Below are positions 8,320 through 17,020 of a DNA stretch of 64,000 nt, piece after piece. Both the position numbers and the translations under genes were made by a program. Position 1 is the stretch's first letter. Every line of letters starts with the position of its first letter. The notes under the pieces were generated by a model. It saw nothing but the letters and a program-made list of their open reading frames with translations, ran no database searches and was not told the DNA's origin. This stretch comes from Stappia sp. (GTDB lineage: Bacteria > Pseudomonadota > Alphaproteobacteria > Rhizobiales > Stappiaceae), in assembly GCF_040110915.1 (NCBI RefSeq), contig NZ_CP157793.1, positions 1,314,939 to 1,378,938 on the forward strand. Reading direction: 5' to 3'.

Positions 8320-9738
8320 ATGACCAATTCTTTTCACGTGAGCCGTCGCACCGTCCTGCTGTCGGGCGCGGCGGCGGGCCTTGCGCTCGGCCTGCCGCGC
8401 GGCGCATTTGCCGCCGGGGCTGAGCTGCGCGACCTCGAGGCGCGCCCCGGCACCGCCGCGCTGTGGGAAGAGGGCGGTCCGCAGGCCGACATCTGGGGTT
8501 ATGAGGGTCGCGTGCCCGGCCCCGTCCTGCGCATGCGACAGGGCGAGACGCTCGGCATCCGCTTCCGCAACGGGCTCGATCAGCCGAGCACCATTCACTG
8601 GCACGGCATCCGCATCGACAATGCCTATGACGGGGTCGCCGGCCTGACCCAGCCGCCCGTCGCGCCCGGCGAGAGCTTCGACTATCTCGTCAACGCGCCC
8701 GATGCCGGCACCTACTGGTATCACCCGCACAATCGCTCCTGGGACCAGATGGCGCGCGGGCTCTACGGCGTTCTGATCGTCGAGGAGCCGGGCGTCAGGG
8801 CCTACGACCGCGACGTGATCCTGACCTTCGACGACTGGCGGCTCGACGAGGAGCGCCAGATCGACACCGCGAGCCTCGGCGCGATGCACGACTGGGCCCA
8901 TGCCGGCCGGCTCGGCAATGTGCTCACCACCAATGGCGAGGCTTACGCGAAGTTTCCCGCCCGCCCCGGCGAACGGCTGCGCCTGCGCGTGCTCAACACC
9001 GCCAATTCGCGGGTGATGACGTTCCGCTTCGCGGGGCTTGCGCCGCGCCTCGTCGCGCTCGACGGCCAGCCGGTCGCGCCCGAGCCGCTGGCCGAGGAGG
9101 CGGTGCGCCTGGCGCCCGCGCAGCGCGCCGATCTGATCGTCGACCTGCCCGAAACGCCCGCGACCTACACGGTTGAGGAGGCGTCCGGCCAGCCCTTCGC
9201 GGCCTGCGAATTCGTCGTCTCCGGCGCGCCCGTCACGCGCGCAAGCCCGCTGCCGGAGGATATCGCGCTGCCCGCCAATCCGCTTCCGAAGGCGCTCGAC
9301 ATGCAGGATGCGCTTGCGCAGGACCTCCTCATGGAAGGCGGCGCCATGGGGCGGATGCGCGAGGCGGTGCTGAAGGGTGAGACGCGCGACATCCGAGCGC
9401 TGGTGCAGGAGGGCAAGGTCTGGGCCTTCAACGGCATTGCCGGCAGCCACATGGACCCGGCGATGTTCACCGTGGCGCGCGGGCGCACCGTGCGCATGCC
9501 GATCGTCAACGACACGCGCTGGCCGCACGGCATTCACGTGCATGGCCATCACTTCAAGATCGTCAGCCGCAACGGCACGCCGGTCGCGCGGGAGGAATGG
9601 CGCGACACCGTGCTCACCGACCCGGGCGAGCGTGTGGAAATCGCCTTCGTCGCCGACAATCCGGGCAAGTGGATGATCCACTGTCACATGCTCGAACACC
9701 AGGCCGCCGGCATGATGGCCTGGTTCGAGGTCACCTGA
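8320..9738 (+). CDS. Tat-exported multicopper oxidase
   Basis: A 472-residue three-cupredoxin oxidase. The N-terminus has a twin-arginine signal (SRRTVLLSG, Arg 9-10) ending near residue 31. All copper motifs are present: HWHG (93-96), HPH (135-137), HGIHVHGHHF starting at His 403, and HCHMLEH (454-460) with a likely type 1 axial Met at 465. It should therefore be an active periplasmic laccase-like enzyme that couples substrate or metal oxidation to reduction of O2 to water. No Met-rich CueO-type insert is obvious. No copper exporter or copper regulator is adjacent, so a link to copper tolerance is not shown by context. Confidence 0.9.
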   Translation: MTNSFHVSRRTVLLSGAAAGLALGLPRGAFAAGAELRDLEARPGTAALWEEGGPQADIWGYEGRVPGPVLRMRQGETLGIRFRNGLDQPSTIHWHGIRIDNAYDGVAGLTQPPVAPGESFDYLVNAPDAGTYWYHPHNRSWDQMARGLYGVLIVEEPGVRAYDRDVILTFDDWRLDEERQIDTASLGAMHDWAHAGRLGNVLTTNGEAYAKFPARPGERLRLRVLNTANSRVMTFRFAGLAPRLVALDGQPVAPEPLAEEAVRLAPAQRADLIVDLPETPATYTVEEASGQPFAACEFVVSGAPVTRASPLPEDIALPANPLPKALDMQDALAQDLLMEGGAMGRMREAVLKGETRDIRALVQEGKVWAFNGIAGSHMDPAMFTVARGRTVRMPIVNDTRWPHGIHVHGHHFKIVSRNGTPVAREEWRDTVLTDPGERVEIAFVADNPGKWMIHCHMLEHQAAGMMAWFEVT

Positions 9739-9795
9739 CGCGCCGCGTCCGGTCCACAGCCGCTACAGTCTTTTTCAAACCGAGGATCCCGCTTC

Positions 9796-10098
9796 ATGGC
9801 CAACCGACAGGACCGGCGCGCCGCACGCGCGCAAGGCGAGCTCGACACCGCCGGCTTTCTGCAGACCGCCGCGAAATTCATCGAGGTCGCCAACCGGGAA
9901 AACCGCAAGATCCCGGCGACCGACCTGCATCTCGCCTTTCTGTGGGCGGCCGCGCGCTACAACGCCCATGTGGCCAAGGCGGTGATCGAGGTCGAGAGCC
10001 ACGAGGACTTCGTCAATCACATGGTGGAGCAATATCGCGAGATGCTGCGGCAGAACCTCGCCGATCCCGAACTCGACCCGCCCGCCGGCCACGGCTGA
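9796..10098 (+). CDS. DUF5076 family protein
   Basis: A 100-residue soluble protein starting MANRQDRRAARAQGELD, with a central segment (FLWAAARYNAHVAKAVIEVE) that I associate with DUF5076. No catalytic motif or export signal is visible. It is transcribed in the direction of the multicopper oxidase, about 57 bp downstream, with a weak ribosome-binding site. A bidirectional terminator lies between it and the convergent polyferredoxin gene. Function unknown. Confidence 0.75.
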   Translation: MANRQDRRAARAQGELDTAGFLQTAAKFIEVANRENRKIPATDLHLAFLWAAARYNAHVAKAVIEVESHEDFVNHMVEQYREMLRQNLADPELDPPAGHG

Positions 10099-10246
10099 TG
10101 CCGCCGTCGCGGGGCCGCTTGCCAGAGCGTCCTTGCGGACGGAGAGCCCGGCCCGGGGCGGTGAGGCGCGCAGGCAGGCGGCTCGCCCGGCCTTTGGGCC
10201 GCCAGGAGCCAGTCGGCCCGACCGGAGCATCTCTTCCAGAACAGAA

Positions 10247-10276
10247 AAGGGCGGGACCGGTGGCGGTCCCGCCCTT
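10247..10276. terminator. Bidirectional intrinsic terminator
   Basis: A perfect 12-bp stem (10247-10258 with 10265-10276) and 6-nt loop, preceded by an A-run and followed by a short T-rich stretch. It sits between the convergent DUF5076 and polyferredoxin genes and can serve both strands. Confidence 0.8.
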
Positions 10277-10311
10277 GTTGCGATGGGGCGGGCGCCGTGC
10301 GCGCCGTGCGC

Positions 10312-12351
10312 TCAGTCGTCCTTCAGGAAATCGTCGACCGACCAGCCGCCCTTGTCGGCCTCGAGGTAATCGTCGGTGGTGACGATCCTCGGCCGCTGAC
10401 CGCTCCTGAGCGGTGTGTCCGACATCTCCCACTGGGCCGCGATGCGGCAGTCGTCGCACATCTCGATCAGCGCGATCTGGTCCTCGCGCTGGAACATCCA
10501 GTGTTTGCCCGAGAGCTTTTCCCGGATGCGGGCGATGGAGGACTTCGTGCCGAAGGGCTTGCCGCAGCTGACGCAGGTCGCCGGCTCTTCCTCGTGGAGC
10601 ACCGTCGGGCGCATGGCCTCGGCCGTCGCGTTGTAGCGCGCCTCCAGCGTGATGACGCTCTCCGGGCATGTCGTCTCGCACAGCCCGCATTGCACGCAAG
10701 CCGCTTCCGTGAAGCTCACCTGCGGCCGGTCGGGATTGTCGGCGAGCGCATTGGCCGGACAGGCCGACACGCAGGCGAGACACAGCGTGCAGCCGTCCGT
10801 GTCGATGGAAATGCGGCCGTAGGGCGCGGAGGCCGGCAGGGCGATCGTCTCGACCGGCTGCGGGGCGTCGGCGATGAGGCGGGAGATCGCGCTGCGCGCC
10901 ACGTCGCGTTTGCCGCCGACGGGCCGGAAGCTCGCCGGCGCGGCCGGCAGAGACCTGTCCGGTTTCGCGAAATGGCGGTCGAGTGCGTCGGGATCGGCCT
11001 CGACGGTGATCTCGAAGACGCCGGCGCCCGCGTAGCCCATGCCGGCGAGCAGGGCGTGGGCCAGATCGATCTCGGCCTGCAGCGCCGCCGTTTCCTCCGC
11101 TTGCGACGGCGGACAGAGGAACACCAGACGGCGCGCGCCGCCGAGCACGGCGGCAAGCATGGCGTCATGTCCGAAGACAGTCACCGCATGGGTGACGAAG
11201 GGCAGGACATTGCCGGGAAGCCCGTCGCCGAACCGCGCCTTGGCGTTGATGAGGTCGACGCCGTGGCTGCCGTCATGCACGAGCAGGACGGGCTCCCTGC
11301 CGCCGGCCTTGTGATAGGCGCCGAGCAGGGTCTGCAGGCGGGTGATGAGATCGGCGCGGGTCGGATATTGATAGCTGACGGCGCCGGTCGGGCAATGCGC
11401 CGCGCAGGAGCCGCAGCCGCCGCAGATCCCTGCGTCGACGGCGATCGTGTCGCCCGCGCTGGTGATCGCGCCGGCCGGGCAGGCATCGAGGCAGTTGGTG
11501 CAGCCGGTCTTGCCGGACCGTCCGTGGGCGCAGATCGACGCGTCATACTGCACGTAGACCGGCTTCTCGAAGGTGCCGACCATGTCGGAAATGTCGAACA
11601 GCGCCCGCGCCACCGCCGCCGGGTCCTTCGGGTCGACGCGGATGTAGCCGTCGCGCTTGGCCGGCGCGGTGACGAGCGGCGTCTCGCCGGAGAGATCCAG
11701 GATCAGGCTGCAGGTCGCCTTGGCGCCATCGCGCGGCATGGCGAATTGCGCCGCCCCGCGCGAGGAGGGCAGGATCTGCGCATAGCCGTCGACGGTGACG
11801 GAAAACCCGCCGAGCGATCCGCCGACGGTGCGGATGCGGCCCGAATGGACCGGCACCTCGAGCACGGCGGGCAGCATGAGATCGCGTGCATCGCTCAGAA
11901 GCAGCGAGACGGAGAGCCGCCCCTCGAGCGCCCGGGCCGCGTCCAGCGCGGCCTGACCCGCGCCATAGACCAGACAGACGCCGTCCGATTCGATGGAATG
12001 CAGCGGCGCCGGCGCCGCCTCGACCTGCGCTTCGGCCAGAAGGGCGGAGATCTTGGGGTGCGGATCGTTCCCGCGCGCGCTCCAGCCGGCGGTCTCGCGG
12101 ATGTTCACGAAGGTGATCTGCTGCCCGGCGCCCGCGTCCTCGGCGACCTCGCCGAAGAGCGGGGCTTCCTGCGTGCAGGCGACCGTCATCGGCTCGCCGG
12201 TCGCGAGCGCGGTTTCGAAGGCGGACAATTGCGCCCGGCACAGCTGCGTGTGGATGGGTGTGTCGTCGCCGACGCCGTCGATCCGCGCCGGATCGAGCGC
12301 CATGGTCTTTTCGCAGTTGCAAAGGAGAACCCGCCGGTGGGGTGCGTTCAT
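10312..12351 (-). CDS. Multi-cluster 4Fe-4S polyferredoxin (formate dehydrogenase-associated type)
   Basis: A 679-aa cytoplasmic iron-sulfur protein. It opens MNAPHRRVLLCNCEKTM and has four ferredoxin-type clusters: about 274-297 (CTNCLDACP), 309-320 (CGGCGSCAAHCP), 517-528 (CTLCLACVSACP) and 551-562 (CVQCGLCETTCP), plus CVSCG near 590 and CDDC near 631. The start was chosen for a strong Shine-Dalgarno (aaggaggga on the minus strand) 5-6 nt upstream; a longer frame to 12702 lacks one. It is divergent from DUF3305-DUF3306. From memory this trio accompanies formate dehydrogenase genes, suggesting electron transfer to or from a molybdenum enzyme; no such enzyme is in the window. Confidence 0.85.
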   Translation of the reverse strand: MNAPHRRVLLCNCEKTMALDPARIDGVGDDTPIHTQLCRAQLSAFETALATGEPMTVACTQEAPLFGEVAEDAGAGQQITFVNIRETAGWSARGNDPHPKISALLAEAQVEAAPAPLHSIESDGVCLVYGAGQAALDAARALEGRLSVSLLLSDARDLMLPAVLEVPVHSGRIRTVGGSLGGFSVTVDGYAQILPSSRGAAQFAMPRDGAKATCSLILDLSGETPLVTAPAKRDGYIRVDPKDPAAVARALFDISDMVGTFEKPVYVQYDASICAHGRSGKTGCTNCLDACPAGAITSAGDTIAVDAGICGGCGSCAAHCPTGAVSYQYPTRADLITRLQTLLGAYHKAGGREPVLLVHDGSHGVDLINAKARFGDGLPGNVLPFVTHAVTVFGHDAMLAAVLGGARRLVFLCPPSQAEETAALQAEIDLAHALLAGMGYAGAGVFEITVEADPDALDRHFAKPDRSLPAAPASFRPVGGKRDVARSAISRLIADAPQPVETIALPASAPYGRISIDTDGCTLCLACVSACPANALADNPDRPQVSFTEAACVQCGLCETTCPESVITLEARYNATAEAMRPTVLHEEEPATCVSCGKPFGTKSSIARIREKLSGKHWMFQREDQIALIEMCDDCRIAAQWEMSDTPLRSGQRPRIVTTDDYLEADKGGWSVDDFLKDD

Positions 12352-12540
12352 CGATTCCCTCCTTGGCGGCGGTGTCACACGGTCGGTGCCGGTCTCCCGA
12401 ACCGCCGCGCCTCCGCCCATCTCGATTTGGTCGCCAACATAGCGCAGTCGCGCAAGCTTTTCCTCCCCCGCGTCACCCCGATTTTCCCTCGGCTCGCCGG
12501 CGTCGTCGCTTGCGAAGATTGTCAAGACGGCCGTTCCGCT

Positions 12541-12573
12541 CCAAAATCGACCGTGAGAGCCAAAATCGAACGT
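12541..12573. repeat. Two direct repeats in the divergent polyferredoxin/DUF3305 promoter region
   Basis: Two near-identical 14-bp copies of CCAAAATCGAMCGT (12541-12554 and 12560-12573), spaced 19 bp start to start, lie in the 290-bp region between the divergent polyferredoxin and DUF3305 genes. The position and spacing (about two helical turns) fit a regulator-binding pair. The protein is unknown. The rest of the gap shows no gene. Confidence 0.4.
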
Positions 12574-12641
12574 TGGGGAAGACGCGGGCACGGTCGACGC
12601 ACGGCCGCCTGAGTCCACTGGACGGATATTCGGAGCTTCGC

Positions 12642-13193
12642 GTGGAACGGGAAATCTCAACAACGCTCGGCGTGGTGCTGGAACGCGCGCCGGCCGCGTC
12701 ACGCTGGGCGGACTGGACGTGGTCGGTGCCCGAAGTGGTGCCCGACGCGCCGCCGACCGACGGCTGGCGGCTCTTGTCCGTGGAGGGCGAGCGCACGCGG
12801 TTTCTGTCCTCGCCGCATGTGCTGACGCTGCATCACAAGATGGTCGAGGCCTATGACCGCAATATCGAGACGGGCACGCCGCATATCTGGGTGATGCTGG
12901 ACGAGGTGACCGACGACGACGCGGAGCCGGGCTGGCGCGTCGTCTGCGTCACCGCCGACCCTTATGAAGCGCAAGGGTTTCTCGACAGCGGGGAGGGGCT
13001 CGTGGAACGCGTGGCGATGCCCGCGGAGACGGTCGCCTGGATGGCGCGGTTTCTTGCCGCCGTGCCGGAGGCGCCGAGCTTCCGCAAGCGCCGGCGCGAC
13101 CGGGCGGTGAAGGAAGAGCCCATCTTCGGCAAGACGCCGATCTTCGCGCCGGAGGGACGCCGGCCGGGAGGCGAGGCGGGAGGCGAGGGATGA
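12642..13193 (+). CDS. DUF3305 family protein
   Basis: A 183-residue protein read from a GTG (VEREISTTLGVVLER), which is where the DUF3305 pattern starts; an upstream in-frame ATG (12258) would add 128 residues of non-family sequence. Core motifs WADWTWSVPEVVP and a central GTPHIWVMLDE-type strand are visible, and the C-terminus is basic (SFRKRRRDRAVKEE). Its last four bases overlap the DUF3306 start (ATGA). By family it accompanies a DUF3306 protein and a polyferredoxin near formate dehydrogenases. Biochemical role unknown. Confidence 0.8.
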   Translation: MEREISTTLGVVLERAPAASRWADWTWSVPEVVPDAPPTDGWRLLSVEGERTRFLSSPHVLTLHHKMVEAYDRNIETGTPHIWVMLDEVTDDDAEPGWRVVCVTADPYEAQGFLDSGEGLVERVAMPAETVAWMARFLAAVPEAPSFRKRRRDRAVKEEPIFGKTPIFAPEGRRPGGEAGGEG

Positions 13194-13957
13194 GCCGGTC
13201 CAGGGATCCGCACGACACGCGGGACGGCGACGGCGGCTTCCTCAGCCGCTGGTCGCAACGCAAGCAGGCGGCGCGAAACCTGCCGTCCGGGAGCGCGGAT
13301 ACGCCAGTGGAGGCGCAAACGCCCGCCGTCGACGAGGCCGCGGCCCGGCGCGCGGAGGAGCATGAGCGGCAGCTGGCCGAGAATCGCGCGGCCGCCGAGG
13401 CGGTCGATCTCGAAACGCTCGACTTCGGCTCCGATTATTCGGTGTTCCTGAAGGAAGGTGTTTCAACGCAACTGAAAAACGCGGCCCTGCGCAAGCTGTG
13501 GAGTTCCAATCCCGTGCTGGCCTGTGTCGACGGCCTCAACGACTACGACGACGACTTCAGGACCATGGCGTCGGTTGCCGAGGAGTTTCGAAGCTCCTGG
13601 CAGGTGGGCAAGGGCTACGGCTGGATGCGGGAGGAGGCCGAGGCCGAAGAAGCGCTGCGCGCTGCCGATGCGTCGGGCGACGCGAGCGCGGTAGAGCCCG
13701 AGGAAGGCCGAGAGAAGGACGTTGCACACGCCGACGTGTCGGACGGATCGGAGCCGGTTGCTGACAGCGATACGGTGCGAGCGACCGCGCAGGCGGACGA
13801 TCCGGGCAGCGCGAGCGATACGATCCATGACGGACAGGCCGGCGCCGAGGCCGATGGGACCGGGCCCGAGGCAGCGGGCGGGTTACCCCTGCCGCGCGCA
13901 TCAGACCCGGCGCCGGTCCCCGTGCGCCCCGCCAGGCGGCGCGTCAGGTTTACCTGA
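13190..13957 (+). CDS. DUF3306 family protein with long acidic tail
   Basis: A 255-aa protein whose ATG overlaps the DUF3305 stop. The family signature is the N-terminal GGFLSRWSQRKQ and the middle block with KNAALRKLWSSNPVLACVDGLNDYDDDF (about 97-125, given here in part by its ends LRKLWSSNP and GLNDYDDDF). The C-terminal third (about 145-245) is low-complexity, acidic and alanine-rich and ends in a basic RRRVRFT. No export signal or catalytic motif is visible. Function unknown; the constant pairing with DUF3305 and the polyferredoxin suggests a shared complex. Confidence 0.82.
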   Translation: MSRSRDPHDTRDGDGGFLSRWSQRKQAARNLPSGSADTPVEAQTPAVDEAAARRAEEHERQLAENRAAAEAVDLETLDFGSDYSVFLKEGVSTQLKNAALRKLWSSNPVLACVDGLNDYDDDFRTMASVAEEFRSSWQVGKGYGWMREEAEAEEALRAADASGDASAVEPEEGREKDVAHADVSDGSEPVADSDTVRATAQADDPGSASDTIHDGQAGAEADGTGPEAAGGLPLPRASDPAPVPVRPARRRVRFT

Positions 13958-14108
13958 GCAGGCCCCGAGACCTGATCTGGTCCTGGGGGACGCCTGACGG
14001 CCCTGAAGGGAGCCCCAGGGGATAGAGTGTCTGCCTCAAGGGGGCTAAGAGCCGACTGACCGTCGACCGGGCCCCCACGCGTGCGGTGGCGCCGCCGGGG
14101 GCTTGCTC

Positions 14109-14432
14109 TCACTGCTGGGGGGGAAACTGCGTCTCGCAATAGGCCACGGCACGGGCGCGGAAGGTCGCATATTGCCCGTCGCCGATCACGCCGTCGGAAC
14201 GCATCCGGTCGACCGCGCCGACGCGCTCCGTCAGGCAGGCGGCCAGTTCGGGATTGGCCGCCACCGCGCTTGCCGCGTTTTCATCCACGACCGCGGCGAA
14301 GGGCGTCATCGGCACGCCCGCGAAGCCATAGCGCCCGATCCAGACGCCGGCCCCGATCACGAGCAGGGCCGCCCCGACCGCCAGAAGACGCGGAACGGGG
14401 CCGTCGAGCGCCGAATGGCGCGGCGTCGCCAT
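14109..14432 (-). CDS. Small membrane-anchored protein, 107 aa, unknown
   Basis: A 107-residue protein with one hydrophobic segment at about 15-35 (LLAVGAALLVIGAGVWIG) and a probable periplasmic domain with two cysteines (ELAACLTE and AYCETQ), which could form a disulfide. The ATG lies 2 bp downstream of the moaA stop on the same strand, so it is probably co-transcribed with moaA. I recognise no family. Downstream (13958-14108) is a GC-rich gap with a weak hairpin (gccccc/gggggc near 14070-14100) and no gene. Confidence 0.6.
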   Translation of the reverse strand: MATPRHSALDGPVPRLLAVGAALLVIGAGVWIGRYGFAGVPMTPFAAVVDENAASAVAANPELAACLTERVGAVDRMRSDGVIGDGQYATFRARAVAYCETQFPPQQ

Positions 14433-14434
14433 GG

Positions 14435-15436
14435 TCAGCCGCCGGTGACGCTCATGTGGCGCGAGACGGCCGGCTGGCGCGTGCGCCGGTCGATGATGAA
14501 ATCGTGACCCTTGGGCTTGCGGCCGATCGCCTCGTCGATGGCGTCATATAGCAGATCGTTGCTCTCCGAGGCCCGCAGCGCCGCGCGCAGGTCGGCACTG
14601 TCGTCCTGGCCGAGGCACATGTACAGCATGCCGGTGCAGGTGACCCGCACGCGGTTGCAGCTTTCGCAGAAGTTGTGCGTCATCGGCGTGATGAAGCCGA
14701 GCCGCCCGCCGGTCTCCTTGACCTCGACATAGCGGGCCGGACCGCCGGTCTTGTAGGGAATGTCGGTGAGGGTGAAGTCCTCGGCGATGCGGGCGCGCAC
14801 CAGCGACAGCGGCAGATACTGGTCGGTGCGGTCCTCGTCGATCTCGCCAAGCGGCATGGTCTCGATCAGCGTGAGGTCGTAGCCGTTGTCGTGACACCAG
14901 CGCATCATCGGCACGATCTCGTGCTCGTTGACGCCCTTCAGCGCGACCATGTTGATCTTGATCGACAGCCCGGCCTCGGTCGCGGCCCTGAGGCCGTCCA
15001 TCACCTTGCCGAGATCGCCCCAGCGGGTGATCGTCTTGAATTTGGCCGCGTCCATCGTGTCCATCGACACGTTGAGCCGGCGCACGCCGCACTCGGCGAG
15101 CTCGTCGGCGAAGCGGGCGAGCTGCGAGCCGTTGGTGGTGATCGTCAGCTCCTCGAGCTTGCCGCTGTCGAGATGCCGCGACAGGTTGCGGATCAGGCTC
15201 ATGATGTTCTTGCGCACCAGCGGCTCGCCGCCGGTCAACCGCAGCTTGCGCACGCCCTTGTCGACGAAGGCGGAACACAGGCGATCCAGTTCCTCGAGCG
15301 TCAGCACCTCCCGCTTGGGCAGGAAGGTCATGTCCTCCGCCATGCAGTAGACGCAGCGGAAATCGCAGCGGTCGGTCACGGATACGCGCAGGTAGCTCAC
15401 CTCGCGGCCGAACGGATCGATCATCGGCTGGGACAT
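14435..15436 (-). CDS. moaA: GTP 3',8-cyclase MoaA (molybdopterin synthesis)
   Basis: A 333-aa radical-SAM enzyme for the first step of molybdenum cofactor synthesis, converting GTP to 3',8-cyclo-GTP. The N-terminal cluster motif CDFRCVYC and the second, substrate-binding 4Fe-4S motif ([11 protein letters not shown] with a third Cys in LYMCLG) are both present. The protein ends in the Gly-Gly typical of MoaA. The start [17 protein letters not shown] was chosen by family alignment; a longer frame to 15853 is not homologous. It lies next to the polyferredoxin/DUF3305/DUF3306 set, which fits a molybdoenzyme theme. Confidence 0.95.
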   Translation of the reverse strand: MSQPMIDPFGREVSYLRVSVTDRCDFRCVYCMAEDMTFLPKREVLTLEELDRLCSAFVDKGVRKLRLTGGEPLVRKNIMSLIRNLSRHLDSGKLEELTITTNGSQLARFADELAECGVRRLNVSMDTMDAAKFKTITRWGDLGKVMDGLRAATEAGLSIKINMVALKGVNEHEIVPMMRWCHDNGYDLTLIETMPLGEIDEDRTDQYLPLSLVRARIAEDFTLTDIPYKTGGPARYVEVKETGGRLGFITPMTHNFCESCNRVRVTCTGMLYMCLGQDDSADLRAALRASESNDLLYDAIDEAIGRKPKGHDFIIDRRTRQPAVSRHMSVTGG

Positions 15437-15776
15437 GCCTGACACCCTTGAATTCCTGGACGGACGTCCGAACCCGTGTCCGACGCCCTCTCGTTCTTCG
15501 CTTCTGTCGCGCTCTGCAAGCGGGTCCGGCAAGGCGGACCCTGCGTGCGCTCCGGACGCCTGGCATCCGGGTTCCTCCGTAGATTGTGAAAGTAGCGGAT
15601 TGGGCCGCTGCGTCAATCGCCCGCACGCCCGGTCCGGCACCGGACCTGTTTTGCCGAAATGGAAAAGGCGCTTGCGGGTCTTGCCGCACGCGCAGGGCGA
15701 TCTATGGTCCCACGCAAGGCGGGCGATCCCGCCGCCGTTCACTCCGCCACCACTCCAAGACCGAGGACGATCTCTC
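15437..15776. other. Divergent intergenic region between moaA and the DUF971 gene
   Basis: About 340 bp without a convincing gene. It must carry the promoters of moaA (leftward) and the DUF971 gene (rightward). I looked for a molybdenum-cofactor riboswitch upstream of moaA and could not identify one by eye. No strong hairpin or repeat stands out. Confidence 0.5.
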
Positions 15777-16148
15777 GTGAGCGAACCAAAACCCTGGCCA
15801 ACGGAAATCCGGCTCAGCAAGGACAAGAAACGGCTGACCGTCACCTTCGACACCGGCGAAAGCCATGTCTACGAGGCGGAATATCTCCGGGTCTGTTCGC
15901 CCTCCGCCGAGGTGCAGGGGCATTCGCCGTCGCAGAAGAAGACGGTGCCTGGAAAGCGCGACGTCGGCATCATGCAGATCGAACCGATCGGCAATTATGC
16001 CGTGAAGCTGCATTTCGACGATCTGCACAACACCGGGCTCTACTCCTGGGACTACTTCATCAAGCTGGCCCGCGAGCGCGACGAGATGTGGGGCGGCTAT
16101 CTCCGCGATCTGGAGGAAAAGGGCCTGTCGCGCGATCCCAGGGGCTGA
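15777..16148 (+). CDS. DUF971 (gamma-butyrobetaine hydroxylase-like N-terminal) protein
   Basis: A 123-residue protein starting at GTG ([14 protein letters not shown]), with a gagga Shine-Dalgarno about 10 nt upstream. It carries the DUF971/GBBH-like_N fold: [15 protein letters not shown], then [15 protein letters not shown] and a C-terminal [13 protein letters not shown]. Stand-alone DUF971 proteins are often linked to iron-sulfur or molybdenum cofactor work, but no enzymatic activity is established here. It is divergent from moaA across 340 bp. The domain call is firm; the role is open. Confidence 0.85.
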   Translation: MSEPKPWPTEIRLSKDKKRLTVTFDTGESHVYEAEYLRVCSPSAEVQGHSPSQKKTVPGKRDVGIMQIEPIGNYAVKLHFDDLHNTGLYSWDYFIKLARERDEMWGGYLRDLEEKGLSRDPRG

Positions 16149-16285
16149 TCCCGGGCACAGACGCTGGCACGGGCACTGGCCGAGATGCCGGGAGACGCTC
16201 ATCGCGCAAGACAAGCGGGCGGAATCACCGGCATAGTTGCAGGGACGCGACTCATATCCGTCCGTTGCACCGGAGACCGACGCCC

Positions 16286-16999
16286 GTGGCCCATTCCGAT
16301 CCCTCCGCTTTTCGGCGCGCAGCCGCCCAGCTTCCCGCCCGCGCCGGTCTCACCCGCCGGGCGCTGGTCCTTGGCGCGCCGCTGCTGCTCGCCGCCTGCC
16401 AGTCCAACCGGCAGGCCATTGAAAGCGCGGGCCTGACGCCGGCCGACGACGGCACGCCGAACTACGCGCTCGCCTATGCGGCGCGGCGCGACGGCGGCTT
16501 TCGTCTTCCCGCGATCCCCTACACCGAGTTCGATCCGAAATACCTGCGCCAGACGGTGCGCTATCCCTCGCGCTATCCGCCGGGCACCATCGTGGTCGAC
16601 CCCAAGGCGAAGTTTCTCTACTTCCTGAAGCCGAACGGCCGGGCCATCCGCTATGGCATCGGCGTCGGCCGCGCCGGCTTCGCCTGGTCGGGGGATGCGA
16701 CCATCCGCTTCAAGCGCAAGTGGCCCAAATGGTTTCCGCCCGACGAGATGATCGACCGAGACCCCAGTCTCGAGAAATATCGCGACGGTCAGGAGGGCGG
16801 TCCCAGCAACCCGATCGGCGCGCGCGGGCTTTATCTGTGGCAGGGCAACGTCGACACGCTCTACCGCATCCACGGCACCAACCAGCCGCGCAGCATCGGG
16901 ACGAACGCGTCCTCGGGCTGCATCCGCATGTGGCAGCAGGACATCATCGATCTCTACGAGCGCGTCGCGCTCGGGGCGCAGGTCGTCGTGCTGAGCTAG
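16286..16999 (+). CDS. L,D-transpeptidase lipoprotein (YkuD family)
   Basis: A 237-aa protein read from GTG (VAHSDPSAF) with cggag upstream. It has a lipoprotein signal (RRALVLGAPLLLAAC, cysteine near residue 41) preceded by twin arginines, so export may be by Sec or Tat. The YkuD domain (about 105-237) contains the catalytic block: HGTNQP, then SSGCIRM with the nucleophilic Cys. The enzyme should form 3-3 peptidoglycan cross-links or attach proteins to peptidoglycan at the outer membrane face. It converges on a cytochrome gene, and a second YkuD gene lies 0.7 kb downstream on the other strand. Confidence 0.9.
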   Translation: MAHSDPSAFRRAAAQLPARAGLTRRALVLGAPLLLAACQSNRQAIESAGLTPADDGTPNYALAYAARRDGGFRLPAIPYTEFDPKYLRQTVRYPSRYPPGTIVVDPKAKFLYFLKPNGRAIRYGIGVGRAGFAWSGDATIRFKRKWPKWFPPDEMIDRDPSLEKYRDGQEGGPSNPIGARGLYLWQGNVDTLYRIHGTNQPRSIGTNASSGCIRMWQQDIIDLYERVALGAQVVVLS

Positions 17000-17020
17000 T
17001 GACAGGTGCGCCGGCGCGGC

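Noticed and set aside
10133..10369. Small frames in the gap around the bidirectional terminator
   Set aside because: They cross the terminator hairpin or the polyferredoxin 3' end and have no ribosome site or family resemblance.
13958..14108. GC-rich gap with purine-rich stretches resembling a structured RNA
   Set aside because: Compared by eye with SRP RNA, 6S RNA and tmRNA patterns; none matched, and only a weak hairpin is present.
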